Source: Sva-07 sp963716095
GTDB lineage: Bacteria; Actinomycetota; Acidimicrobiia; Acidimicrobiales; Ilumatobacteraceae
DNA length: 64,000 bases
Assembly: GCA_963716095.1 (NCBI GenBank)
Contig: CAVQSV010000023.1
Location: 186,001-250,000 of the forward strand
Direction of reading: 5' to 3'
Below, one piece after another: positions 55,020-63,601 of the stretch. Both the position numbers and the translations under genes were made by a program. Each line of letters begins with the position of its first letter. The stretch's first letter is position 1. Under the pieces are notes generated by a model, which did not search any database, was not told where the DNA came from, and saw only the letters and a program-made list of their open reading frames with translations.

Positions 55020-55349
55020 TCAGACTGCGAACGTGCGGGCGTCGTCGGCGACCTGCTCGCGCAGGCGGTCGCAGACGATGGCGCACACGGGCATCAGGCT
55101 GGGGTCGGTGACCGAGTAGTAGGCGGCGGTGCCGTCGGCACGGCGTGAGACGATGCGGGCGTCATGCAGTACCCGGAGGTGCTTCGACACGTTGGCCTGG
55201 CTGGTGCCCAGACGCTCGACGAGTTCTCCGACGTTCTGCTCGCCGTCGTCGAGCAGGGTGCGGATGATCCCGAGCCGCGTCGAATCGCCGAGCACGCGGA
55301 ACCGTTCGGCGACGTGTTCGAGCAATTCTGCGGGGAGTGCCTTGGGCAT
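55020..55349 (-). CDS. ArsR-family winged-helix regulator
   Basis: A 109-residue repressor. The recognition segment VGELVERLGTSQANVSKHLRVLHDARIVSRRADGTAAYYSV is typical of ArsR/SmtB. The metal-binding CxC of the classical arsenic or cadmium sensors is absent; only two cysteines in PVCAIVC remain near the end, so the effector may not be a metal. The MMPL gene follows in the same direction, and a methyltransferase gene lies divergently. It may control both. Confidence 0.9.
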   Translation of the reverse strand: MPKALPAELLEHVAERFRVLGDSTRLGIIRTLLDDGEQNVGELVERLGTSQANVSKHLRVLHDARIVSRRADGTAAYYSVTDPSLMPVCAIVCDRLREQVADDARTFAV

Positions 55350-55437
55350 GCCAGCACTCTATAACTATCGAGCGATGATTGCAACCGTTCGATCCTCCCG
55401 GGCCGCGCCCACGACGACCGTCGGACAGACTGGGCCG

Positions 55438-56070
55438 ATGTTGGAGCACCTCGCGGACCACCCCTCGACGATCGACCCCGAGCCGTTCGCCGGACCGGAC
55501 CATCCGATACGACAACGGACGCGAGCGGTCGCCGGCGGCGAGCCGTGGACGACCGGGAACGCAACGCGGATGGCCGAGCTGTTCGACTCGATGGCAGCGG
55601 AGTGGGCAACCCGGCACGTCGACGAGACCAAAGCGGCACCCGTGCTCGACGCGCTCGACCGCGGTGACGTACCGATCGACGGCGACTGGCTGGAACTCGG
55701 ATCCGGTACCGGCGCCGGCACTCGGCTGCTGTCGGGCCTCGTGGGATCGTTCGTTGCCACCGACCTCTCCGCGGAGATGCTGCGCCACGCTCCTGGCGAG
55801 CTCGCCCCGCGCGTCCACGCCGACGCGTCGACGCTCCCCTTCCCGACGGCGTCGTTCGATGCCGTCTTGATGATCAACATGCTGCTGTTCCCCAACGAAG
55901 TCGACCGGGTGCTGCGCGCCGGCGGCGTGGTGCTGTGGGTCAACACGCTCGGTGATCAGACGCCGATACACCTTCCTGCCCACGACGTGCTGAGCGCCCT
56001 GCCCGGCGGCTGGATCGGACGAACCGCTCGTGCCGGCACGGGATTCTGGTTGACCGCCCGACGCGTCTGA
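55438..56070 (+). CDS. SAM-dependent class I methyltransferase
   Basis: A 210-residue methyltransferase with the cofactor loop LELGSGTGAGTRLL, an acidic residue after strand 2 (FVATDLSAEML) and DASTLPFPTASFDAVLMINMLLF as motif II/III. No substrate-specific domain is visible. ATG 55438 is used; an earlier ATG at 55375 is open, only 25 nt from the divergent ArsR start, and its extra 21 residues look unlike a folded sequence. The gene shares its upstream region with ArsR. Confidence 0.85.
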   Translation: MLEHLADHPSTIDPEPFAGPDHPIRQRTRAVAGGEPWTTGNATRMAELFDSMAAEWATRHVDETKAAPVLDALDRGDVPIDGDWLELGSGTGAGTRLLSGLVGSFVATDLSAEMLRHAPGELAPRVHADASTLPFPTASFDAVLMINMLLFPNEVDRVLRAGGVVLWVNTLGDQTPIHLPAHDVLSALPGGWIGRTARAGTGFWLTARRV

Positions 56071-56076
56071 AAACGA

Positions 56077-56110
56077 CGAATGCCCCCGGGCCGGAGCCCA
56101 GGGGCATTCG
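56077..56110. terminator. Hairpin between convergent genes
   Basis: CGAATGCCCC and GGGGCATTCG pair exactly around a 14-nt GC-rich loop, 6 nt past the methyltransferase stop and 17 nt from the stop of the TTG-start gene. A bidirectional terminator is likely. Confidence 0.75.
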
Positions 56111-56126
56111 TTCGATTGTGGATGAG

Positions 56127-56426
56127 TCAGTCGTCCGATTCCGCTTCGGGATCTTCCTCACGCGGTTCGGGGGCTTCCCCGAGGCCGAGTTCGGCGAAGA
56201 TCTCCGCCTTGCGGTACTCGAAGTCGTCCTCCTCGACGTCACCGGCTGCGAACTTCTCGTTCAACAGGCGGAACTCCTCGAGCAGCGCATCCTCGTCGGG
56301 GCCCTCAGGGGCCTCGTCATCGGACTCCGAGGACTTGCCGTGTCGTACGGCGAGCTTCTCGGCCTTGCGCTCCTTCTTGCGGAGCTCTCGTTGACGCTTC
56401 TGATAGGACTGTGGGCTTCGAGCCAA
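56127..56426 (-). CDS. Small conserved charged protein with TTG start
   Basis: A 99-residue soluble protein starting MARSPQSYQKRQRELRKKER, a sequence seen in small actinobacterial proteins of unknown function, followed by an acidic middle (SSESDDEAPEGPDEDALLEEF), a short helical SHOCT-like segment (RLLNEKFAAGDVEEDDFEYRKAEI) and an acidic end. The start is TTG at 56424-56426: an excellent GGAGG lies 8 nt upstream and no ATG or GTG fits. It follows the cold-shock gene by 13 nt, so the two are probably co-transcribed. Confidence 0.82.
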   Translation of the reverse strand: MARSPQSYQKRQRELRKKERKAEKLAVRHGKSSESDDEAPEGPDEDALLEEFRLLNEKFAAGDVEEDDFEYRKAEIFAELGLGEAPEPREEDPEAESDD

Positions 56427-56439
56427 TCGGAACGCCTCC

Positions 56440-56640
56440 TCAGACGACTTTGACGTCGACCGCTTCGGGACCCTTGCGGCCCGCAGCGATCTCGAACTCG
56501 ACGGTGTCACCGTCGTTGAGCGACCGGCGACCCGTGCCCTGGATGTTCGAGTAGTGCACGAAGACGTCGTCGCCGTCGTCGCGAGAGATGAAACCAAAGC
56601 CCTTCTCGTCATTGAAGAACTTCACTGTACCTGTGGCCAT
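56440..56640 (-). CDS. Cold-shock protein (CspA family)
   Basis: A 66-residue single-domain RNA/DNA-binding protein that melts structured mRNA. Both RNA-binding motifs are intact (KGFGFIS and VFVHYS), and MATGTVKFFNDEKGFGF is the standard N-terminus. A strong AAGGAG site lies 5 nt before the ATG. The 5' leader, from about 56641 to 56700, is AT-richer than its surroundings and may carry regulation, as in other csp genes; that part is inferred. Confidence 0.95.
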   Translation of the reverse strand: MATGTVKFFNDEKGFGFISRDDGDDVFVHYSNIQGTGRRSLNDGDTVEFEIAAGRKGPEAVDVKVV

Positions 56641-56787
56641 TGCGGCTCCTTGTTGAAATCGGAGCCACCGTTGACTCACGTTTACGTTGCCGAAGGCTAG
56701 TGACGATTGTGCAATTGTCCACCGCGCGGGCACGGCGCATGCTGCGCACGGAGCGTTCCGTACCAGGTCAGCACCATCGCCTCGGTG

Positions 56788-57150
56788 TCAGGATGCGGGA
56801 ACGATTTCGATGCGACGTCGAGGGTCGAGGACCATGAACGGTCGGTGACCCGTCACTGCGAGACGACCCAGAATCGCCCCAGCCATGACCACGCCGACCG
56901 CCCCGCCGAGGATGACGGCGACATCGGCCACCGCAACCCCGTACACGAGCCAGAGCGCCGCTTCGGCCAGCGCGATGATCCACGTCGTCGACGAGACCCC
57001 TGCCAACGACGAACTCCGCATCGTCGCCACCATGGCAGGCAGCAGCTGCACACCGTAGGACAGCCCCACCGCAACGCCGGCGAGCGTCCATCCGCCGAGC
57101 AGGAGGAACGGCAACGGCACCATGCCGAGCACGAAGATCCCGAGCGCCAT
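56788..57150 (-). CDS. C-terminal half of a split SWEET/PQ-loop carrier
   Basis: A 120-residue membrane protein with four helices: a first (MALGIFVLGMVPLPFLLLGG) without PQ features, then three that make a PQ-loop triple-helix bundle (SYGVQLLPAMVATMRSSSLAG, TTWIIALAEAALWLVYGVA, AVILGGAVGVVMAGAIL). In frame, the sequence upstream of this ATG reads RADYLLTVGRSGLGA and reaches the end of the other half at 57188-57433, so the two can be joined into a 3+1+3 helix carrier by one base change. The ATG at 57150 may not be used if so. PQ-loop proteins move sugars or amino acids. Confidence 0.75.
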   Translation of the reverse strand: MALGIFVLGMVPLPFLLLGGWTLAGVAVGLSYGVQLLPAMVATMRSSSLAGVSSTTWIIALAEAALWLVYGVAVADVAVILGGAVGVVMAGAILGRLAVTGHRPFMVLDPRRRIEIVPAS

Positions 57151-57187
57151 CGCGCCGAGGCCGCTCCGGCCGACGGTGAGCAGGTAG

Positions 57188-57433
57188 TCAGCGCGCCATC
57201 ACGGCGTACAAGCACAACGACATCACCGACACCGGAACGAGGGCCCAGACGTCGACGGCGACCCCGTACGCGAACCACCACCCGTTGATCGCCAGACTCA
57301 CGCCGATCCAGGCCGCCGACACGCCCTCGACACGTCGCGTCCTCGCGATGCGTCGAGCCTGCGGAAACGCCATCGCGGACCCGATGACGGTGGCGACCAC
57401 GACGATGAGATTGAGGAGGAGGTTCATGAGCAT
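57188..57433 (-). CDS. N-terminal half of a split SWEET/PQ-loop carrier (SemiSWEET-like)
   Basis: An 81-residue three-helix protein: LIVVVATVIGSAMAFPQARRIARTR (a PQ motif, FPQ), VEGVSAAWIGVSLAINGWWFAYG and ALVPVSVMSLCLYAVM. This is a complete SemiSWEET-size unit that could work as a homodimer, but the frame directly downstream codes for a fourth helix and a second bundle. The stop follows a GCGCGC tract near 57191-57195, where one extra base would explain the split. It is transcribed divergently from the CGNR regulator gene, with an operator-like dyad between them. Confidence 0.78.
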   Translation of the reverse strand: MLMNLLLNLIVVVATVIGSAMAFPQARRIARTRRVEGVSAAWIGVSLAINGWWFAYGVAVDVWALVPVSVMSLCLYAVMAR

Positions 57434-57444
57434 CTGACGTTTCG

Positions 57445-57480
57445 AGTGTAAGTGGCTAACTTCTGTTAGTACCTTACACT
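57445..57480. promoter_or_regulatory. 36-nt imperfect dyad, probable operator
   Basis: Arms of 16 nt (AGTGTAAGTGGCTAAC and GTTAGTACCTTACACT) around TTCT pair at 13 of 16 positions. It ends 5 nt before the ATG of the CGNR gene and begins 11 nt before the SWEET-like start. Its high A/T content stands out. Likely binding site for the CGNR protein or another dimeric regulator controlling both genes. Confidence 0.7.
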
Positions 57481-57485
57481 ACAGG

Positions 57486-58091
57486 ATGACCTTCCGCTCG
57501 CGGCAGTACGCTGATGTCGTGTACGTCACATCGGGACACGACACCGAGATCCGCCAGACAATCGAGGCGTTGGTCGACGTGGTCAATGCACTCGCCGACG
57601 CTGCGGCCGACCCGCGCGGCGCCGATCCCGTCGATGTACGAGCGTTGCTCGACGACCACCACTTCAGTCGTGCTGCAGGGGCCTCCGCCGCTGCGATCGA
57701 ACGGGTCGCAGAACGCGTGGGATCGATGGTCGACACGTTGACCGCGCTGCCCGACTCCCTCCCCGAACCGACGGTGGCGTGGATCAACGCCCGGCTCCGC
57801 GACATCCACATCACGCCGTCGCTGACCGACCACGACGGCGCCGACCTGCACATCCACTGGACCCCGGCATCGGCGACGTTCGACGACCAGGTGGTCGCCG
57901 ACTTCCTGATGGCAGTCGCCCAGGAGGTCTGCGATCACGGCACCAGCCGGTTCGGAATCTGCGCAGCGACCGACTGCGATCACCTCTTCTACGACGTGAC
58001 CCGCAACGGCTCCCGGCGATTCTGCGCCGACCCACGCTGCGCCAGCCGCACCCACACCGCCGACCACCGTCGGCGCCAGCGTGAGGACTGA
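57486..58091 (+). CDS. CGNR zinc-finger transcriptional regulator
   Basis: A 201-residue protein: an N-terminal all-alpha domain (ABATE-like, about residues 15-140) and a C-terminal CGNR zinc finger (FGICAATDCDHLFYDVTRN, then RRFCADPRCASRTHTADHRRR) with four cysteines and the conserved arginines and histidines. Such proteins in actinobacteria are usually encoded beside the transporter they control. Here the neighbours are the divergent SWEET-like carrier and a downstream glycosyltransferase. The stop is followed directly by the perfect palindrome at 58092-58124. Confidence 0.87.
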   Translation: MTFRSRQYADVVYVTSGHDTEIRQTIEALVDVVNALADAAADPRGADPVDVRALLDDHHFSRAAGASAAAIERVAERVGSMVDTLTALPDSLPEPTVAWINARLRDIHITPSLTDHDGADLHIHWTPASATFDDQVVADFLMAVAQEVCDHGTSRFGICAATDCDHLFYDVTRNGSRRFCADPRCASRTHTADHRRRQRED

Positions 58092-58124
58092 TGTGACGAT
58101 TGGTGTCAGACACCAATCGTCACA
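58092..58124. repeat. Perfect palindrome (GGTGTC-A-GACACC core)
   Basis: Arms of 16 nt around A (TGTGACGATTGGTGTC and its exact complement). It starts at the base after the CGNR stop and ends 18 nt before the glycosyltransferase start. The outer arm TGTGACGATT is shared with the left arm of the palindrome at 59321-59352. Probable terminator and member of the dispersed family. Confidence 0.75.
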
Positions 58125-58142
58125 CGACTCGAACGGGTCATC

Positions 58143-59325
58143 GTGAGAATCCTGGCGACGTGCTCGCTCGGCGGTTCGGGGCACTGGGTGCCGCTGGCCG
58201 GCTTCCTGCGCGCCGCGATGCAGCCGGGCGACGACGTGGTGGTGGTCGCCCCGCCTGCGTTGCGCGACATGGTCGAGCGCGACGGGTTCCGATTCGAAGC
58301 GGGCGCCGAGCCACCGGAGGCCGAGATCGCCCCGATCCGTGAACGGCTGCCGACCGAGGATCCCGACGTGGCGGCGGTGCTCGGCAATCGAGTCCTGTTC
58401 GCCGAGCTCGCGGCCACCGCGATGCTCCCGCACGTCGATGCTGCCTGCGTGCGGTGGAACCCCGACCTCGTGGTGCGTGACCCGTGCGAGTACGCCGGGG
58501 CGATCGTCGCAGCGGAGCGGTCGATCCGGTCGGCCCAGGTCGGCATCTCCCAGGCCACCGTCGAGTGGAGTTCGCTCGACATCGCCTCGCCGGCGCTCGA
58601 GCAACATCGTCCCGGCCTCACCGCCGAGATCGCGTCCGCGCCCTACCTGAGTCGCTTCCCCGACCTGCTCGACCCATCACCGTTTCCGACCACGCTGCGC
58701 TATCGATCACGTCGTTCGACCGCAGCCGAACCACTGCCCGACTGGTGGGGGGTCGAGCGTTCGAACTCGCGCACGTCACCCGCACGCCGACATCCGCCAC
58801 TGGTGTATCTCACGTTCGGCACCGTGCTGCCCTACCTGTCGTTCGCCGCCGATGCCTACCGCTTCGCGCTCGACGCGCTCGTCGTCGCTCGATGCTCGGG
58901 TGCTGCTCACCGTCGGGCGGAACTTTCCCCTCGATCGACTCGGTCCGCTGCCGCGGAACGCACACGTCGAACCGTGGATCGAGCAGGAGTGCGCGCTGCG
59001 CGACGCTGCGGTCGTCGTGTGTCACGGTGGCTCCGGCACGCTCCTGGGCGCCATCGACGCAGAGGTGCCACTGGTCGTGATGCCGTTCTTCTCCGACCAA
59101 CGTTCGAACGGCCAACTCGTCGATCGCCACCGGCTGGGGACGGTGGTCGTCCCGACCGCCTCGCCGGACGATCAGCGGCCGACCTTCGGCCAGGCGGATG
59201 CACGACGACTCGCCGATGCGGTCGAGGAGCTTCTCGCCCACCCCGACCGCGCCGATGGATTCTCCGCGGTCACTGCCTCGTGGGCCGAAACGCCCACCCC
59301 GGCGGAGATCCTCGCCGACCTGTGA
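58143..59325 (+). pseudogene. GT1-family UDP-glycosyltransferase, frameshifted
   Basis: An MGT/UGT-like enzyme that glycosylates a lipophilic acceptor. N-terminal segment: ATCSLGGSGHWVPLAGFLRAA and VYLTFGTVLPYL. C-terminal segment (other frame): LTVGRNFPLDRLGPLPRNAH, then VEPWIEQECALRDAAVVVCH with the donor-binding GGSGTLLGAIDAEVPLVV and FSDQRSNGQLV. Removing one base near 58881 gives ALDALSSLDARVLLTVGRN and joins them into a normal 393-residue protein. The GHGG-type signature reads HGGSGT, as in family GT1. The stop lies inside the palindrome at 59321-59352. Confidence 0.86.
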
Positions 59326-59352
59326 CGATTGGTGTCTGACACCACTGTCACA
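59321..59352. terminator. Bipartite palindrome (GGTGTC-T-GACACC core) at convergent ends
   Basis: Outer TGTGAC/GTCACA and inner TGGTGTC/GACACCA around T, with the arms offset by one base. The stop of the glycosyltransferase (59323-59325) is in the left arm; the ABC gene on the opposite strand ends 12 nt beyond. A partial GACACCAC copy follows at once. Confidence 0.7.
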
Positions 59353-59363
59353 GACACCACTCC

Positions 59364-61131
59364 TCACATGAGGCGGCCGGCATCGAGGCGGAGCACCTGG
59401 TCGGCCCGGTCGAAGGCGACGGCGCGGTGCGACACGGCGATCACCGTCATGCCCGCATCGGCGAGATTGGTCCACAGTTGCACTTCGGTCTCGACGTCGA
59501 GCGCGCTCGACAGATCGTCGAGCACGACGAGTTCGGGACGATGCACCAATGCTCGTGCCGTGGCGAGACGCTGGCGTTGACCGCCGGAGAGCCGCAACCC
59601 ACGCGGGCCGATCAGGGTCGCCGATCCGTCCGGCATCTCGGCGATGTCGTCACCGATGGCAGCCAATTGGAATGCACGCGCGAGCGCACCGGCGTCTGCA
59701 GGACCGAGGGTGACGTTGTCGGCAACGCTGTCGGAGATCAGCTGGGGCACCTGCGACAGGAACGCTGCGTTCGGCGGCACGAGAAACGCCGAACGATCGT
59801 CGATCTCGGTGCCGTTCCAGCACACCGAACCTCCGACATCGGCCAGCCAGGCAAGCCCGAGCAGCGACCGCAGCAGCGTGCTCTTGCCGGCGCCGACCGG
59901 ACCGGTGATCACCACGAACTCGCCTCGGCGAACGGTGAACGACACGTCGTGCAGCACGGGGCGCAGCCCGTAGGAGACCGTGAGCCCGTCGACGTCGAGA
60001 CGCTCGAGGGGAACACGGTCGGGTCGAACCACATCGGGTCGATCCCGTTGGTCGCGCGGGTCGATCGGCAGCGTGCGGGGCCGCACCGTGTTGCCGGCGT
60101 CGGCCTCGGCGACGAGCGCACTCATCCGCGCGAACGCCACCCCTGCCTGTTTGCGGCGCGCGAGCACCCGGCCGACCATGCGCGGCAGGAAGCTGAGCCA
60201 GCCGAGGTAGGCGGTGAACAGCGCCAGCGTGGCGAGGTCGAACGCCCCCGACGCGATCGCACCCGCACTCACGAGGAGCACGAGTCCGAGGCCGACGTCG
60301 GCTGCACCCTGGCTGAAGGCCATCACGCCCTCGTCGAGCACGCGGTCGCGCACAGCGGTGTGCCGGCGGCGATCGACGAGCACCCGCAGGCGGGAAAGCA
60401 TCGGCTCGGCAGCAGCGTTGACCTTCACCGTGGTGGCCGCGGCCATGATGTCGCCGAGCAGACCGGTCACCCGTTCGGTGGCTTCACGGTCAGCGGCTCG
60501 GAACTCCTTGATGCGCGTGTCGAGCACCCGCGTGCACCAACGCGACGGCGAACAACGGGAAGATCAGGACGATCGCCGCGCTGGCATCGGCGGCACCGAG
60601 CACGAACCCGGCGATCACGGTGAACACGAGACCGCCGGAGATGTCGACGATGCCGTCGACCAGGTTGGCGACGTCTTCGGTGTCGTCGCGGAAGTGCGTC
60701 ACCGCTGAGCCGGCAGAACCCACCGGCTGCCCGGCGTGGATGCCGCCGCTGGCCATCTGCGCGCTCAACATGTTGGCGCGCAGCAACGTCTGCATGTGGA
60801 GCCACACCCGCGTCCAGATCAGGGCGCCGTGATGGATCGACACCATGCGCAGCGTCTCGCTGACAGCGATCGCGGCTGCCCACCAGATCGTCTCGGTCGA
60901 GTCGCCGCGTTCGAGCGCGCCGTAACCACGAGCGAGCAGATAGCCGGTGATGGCCGGCATCGTGAAGAACACCACGAACAACAACCAGCCGAGCCAGAAC
61001 TCCTTCGGCCGGTGCTGCGCCACACGCCATGCCAGACTCCACACACCGGCGACCGGCACGGGGTTGGGATCGACTGGGACTTCGTGGCCGTCGCCATCGG
61101 GGGTCACTTCCGGGTGGATCACTGCGGTCAC
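59364..61131 (-). pseudogene. Heterodimeric ABC exporter subunit with degenerate ATP site, frameshifted
   Basis: Half-transporter with membrane domain (start MTAVIHPEVTPDGDG at 61131; six helices) and nucleotide-binding domain. The NBD has Walker A GPVGAGKST, a canonical LSGGQRQR and Walker B VVLDDLSSAL, in which the catalytic Glu is Asp (LDD for LDE). The frame breaks near 60528, inside the membrane domain: removing one base gives VALVHAVLDTRIKEFRAADR. Start ATG 61131 overlaps the stop of the partner gene. The partner at 61128-62925 has a canonical Walker B, so the two form a typical heterodimeric exporter. Confidence 0.87.
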
Positions 61132-62925
61132 GACGGCACCTCCGATCGCTCGGATCCGTCACCTGGAACGCTCCCACTCGGCGACACTTCGCTGTCGAGC
61201 GACATGGTGAGCAGACGGGCGAAGCGGCTGTCGTCGTCGCCGACGAGCTCGAGACGGTCGCCGTGCTCGGCGATCTCACCGTGGTCGAAGACCACGATCT
61301 CGTCGACGGAGCGCAGCGTGCTGAGCCGGTGGGCGATGATCAAGGTGGTGCGGCCCCGCATCAGTTCCACCACGGCAGCCTCGAGTTGCTGCTCGGTCTG
61401 AGGGTCGACCCGGGCGGTCGCCTCGTCGAGCACGAGGAGATCGGGATCGCGCAGCCACACCCGGGCGAGGGCGAGGAGCTGTGCTTCACCAGCCGACAAG
61501 CCCGCGCCGCCCGCGCCGAGCGAGCGGTCGATCCCACCGTCCGCGAGCGCACCGAGCCCCACGCGCTGGAGTGCGTCGATGACGCCAGCATCGGTCGGCT
61601 CGTCGTCGAAGAGCGTCACGTTGTCGCGCAGCGAGCCGGCGAAGAGCTCGACCTCTTGTGGCACGAGCGCGACCCGCCGACGCAGCTCGTCGAGCGGAAT
61701 CTCGGCGATCGGGACGCCGCCGAGCGAGACGACACCACCTGTCGGTTCGACGAGACGGAGCACGAGACGCGAGAACGTGGTCTTGCCGCTGCCGGTGCGC
61801 CCGACGATGCCGACCGAACGGCCGGCGGCGATGCTGATGTCGACGTCGCGTAGTACGGGTCGATCGTCGCCGTAGTCGAAGGCAACGGCGGTCGCCTCGA
61901 CGGTCAGCGGACCTGCCGGGGGGTGACGGGTGCCGCTGTCGACGATCATCGGACGGATCGCGAGCAGCTCCGCGACGCGCACCATCGCGCCGTTGGCCTT
62001 CTGCACGGTCTCGAGTTCGTGGACGACCTCTTCGAGCGGCCGGGCGATCAAGCAGCACGTACTGGAACAGCAAGAAGGCGGTGCCGAGCGTGATCGTGTT
62101 CGCTCCGACCAGGACGGCGCCGAGCACCAGTGCCAACACCCAACCGGCGGCGACGGCGCCCTGCACGAACCACCACATCACGAGAAATGCCCGCTCGCGT
62201 CGCACAGCACTGACGAGTGCGTCTTCGCTGTCTTCGACGAAGCGCCAGGCGACATGGTCTGCAGCGCCGTTGGCGCGCAGGTCTTCTCCTGCGGTGAGTC
62301 GCTCCTCGATACCGCCGTAGAGACGACCGAGGGCACCCATCTCGTCGGACGATTCCGACACCGCCCGGTGGCGACCTCGCAGGATGACCAGCACGGCGAT
62401 GGCGACGTAGACCGCCATACCCAGGCCGAGGCGCCAATCCAGCACCGACAGCACGGCGATCATGCCGGCCACGAGCAGCGCTGCACCGGCTGCTTTGGTG
62501 ACGACCTGACCGAGGAACTCCGACACCGAGGTGATGTCGCCGTCGACTCGCTGGATCAGCTCGCCGGGCGTGTGGGTGCGGTGGAACTCGTGGTCGAGGC
62601 CGAGCACGTGGCGGGTCATGCTGACGCGGAGTTCGTTGGTGGTCCGCCACGCCAACACGGTGGCGAGCCAGGCAACCACCACGGCCAGGAGTTGTCCGAT
62701 CACCGCAATGGCGAGAAACAGGGCAGCGAGCCGGGCGACCTCGGCGGCCGTCGTGCCGTCGGCGGCGGTGTCGACGATCCGACGGATCACCAACGGGCCG
62801 GTGATCGTGAGTGCGGAGGCAACGGCGACGAGCGCGCCGAGGCCGGCCCAACGCCATCGGTCGGGCCGCAGCAGCGCACCGAGGGCACGCCAACGTCCAC
62901 CGGTCTCACCGGCCTGCGTTGCCAT
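61128..62925 (-). pseudogene. Heterodimeric ABC exporter subunit with consensus ATP site, frameshifted
   Basis: Half-transporter beginning MATQAGETGGRWRALGALLR at ATG 62925, with six membrane helices and EFHRTHTPGELIQRVDGDITS as the conserved cytoplasmic loop. The NBD has GRTGSGKTT, VPQEVELFAGSLRDNV, LSAGEAQLLALAR (signature LSAGE) and LVLDEATARVD with the catalytic Glu. Near 62050 the frame changes; removing one T (plus-strand A) turns it into FLLFQYVLLIARPLEEVVHEL, giving a normal 599-codon gene. Exporters of this type move lipids, peptides or drugs; the substrate is not indicated. Confidence 0.87.
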
Positions 62926-63064
62926 CGCGTCAGTCTCGCCGCTCGCGCCGCTCGGTGCGCGCAAGGTTTCCGCGCCGATCTCGCCCGCTCACGCTCATCG
63001 TGTGTGCGAGCGGCAACGCAAGGTCGCGGAATGTTTGCGGGCGCAATCGACTTGTACGTCGCGT

Positions 63065-63601
63065 ATGGGAGTCCAGCGACTGAACCACGCCGTGTTGTAC
63101 GTCCGCGACGTCATGGCCTCGACCGAGTTCTACCGCGAGGTGCTCGGCTTCCGCACGGTGAGCGAGTTCCCGGGAGCCGCCTTCCTCCAAGCCCCTGATT
63201 CGACGAACGATCACGACCTCGGACTGTTCCAGATCGGGTCATCGTCAGCTCCTTCCGACGCCGGCAAGACGACGGTCGGGCTCTACCACCTGGCCTGGGA
63301 GGTCGACACGCTGGGCGAACTCCGACGCTTGGCCATCGCGCTGCGCGACCGCAACGCACTGGTGGGCGCGAGCGATCACGGCACCACCAAGAGTCTGTAC
63401 GCACGGGATCCCGACGGTCTCGAGTTCGAAGTCGTCTGGCTGATCCCCGCACACCTCCTGACCAACGACGACATCGCCGCGAGGTCGTCGGTGAGCCCGC
63501 TCGACCTGGCCGCAGCGATCGAGCGGTTCGGCCCCGACGAGCTCGGCGGCATCGGAATCTCCACCTCACCAACCGACAGCGAAAGCGACGTGACGACGTG
63601 A
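63065..63601 (+). CDS. VOC-family dioxygenase-like protein
   Basis: A 178-residue extradiol-dioxygenase-type fold. The first motif is RLNHAVLYVRDVMASTEFYREVLGF with His8, then YHLAWEVDT with the second His and DPDGLEFEVVWLIP with the Glu; these form the metal triad. The tail (residues 135-178) is acidic and not part of the fold. Similar proteins are annotated as catechol-2,3-dioxygenase or glyoxalase. Its stop overlaps the following gene's GTG as GTGA. The exact reaction is open. Confidence 0.87.
   Translation: MGVQRLNHAVLYVRDVMASTEFYREVLGFRTVSEFPGAAFLQAPDSTNDHDLGLFQIGSSSAPSDAGKTTVGLYHLAWEVDTLGELRRLAIALRDRNALVGASDHGTTKSLYARDPDGLEFEVVWLIPAHLLTNDDIAARSSVSPLDLAAAIERFGPDELGGIGISTSPTDSESDVTT

Noticed and set aside
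55350..55437. ArsR operator at ATAACTAT between the divergent genes
   Set aside because: The region is A/T-rich near 55368, but no convincing 12-2-12 dyad is present.
57189..57200. Programmed ribosomal frameshifting in the SWEET-like gene
   Set aside because: No slippery heptamer or clear downstream structure is seen, and similar one-base breaks occur in unrelated genes nearby, so error or mutation is simpler.
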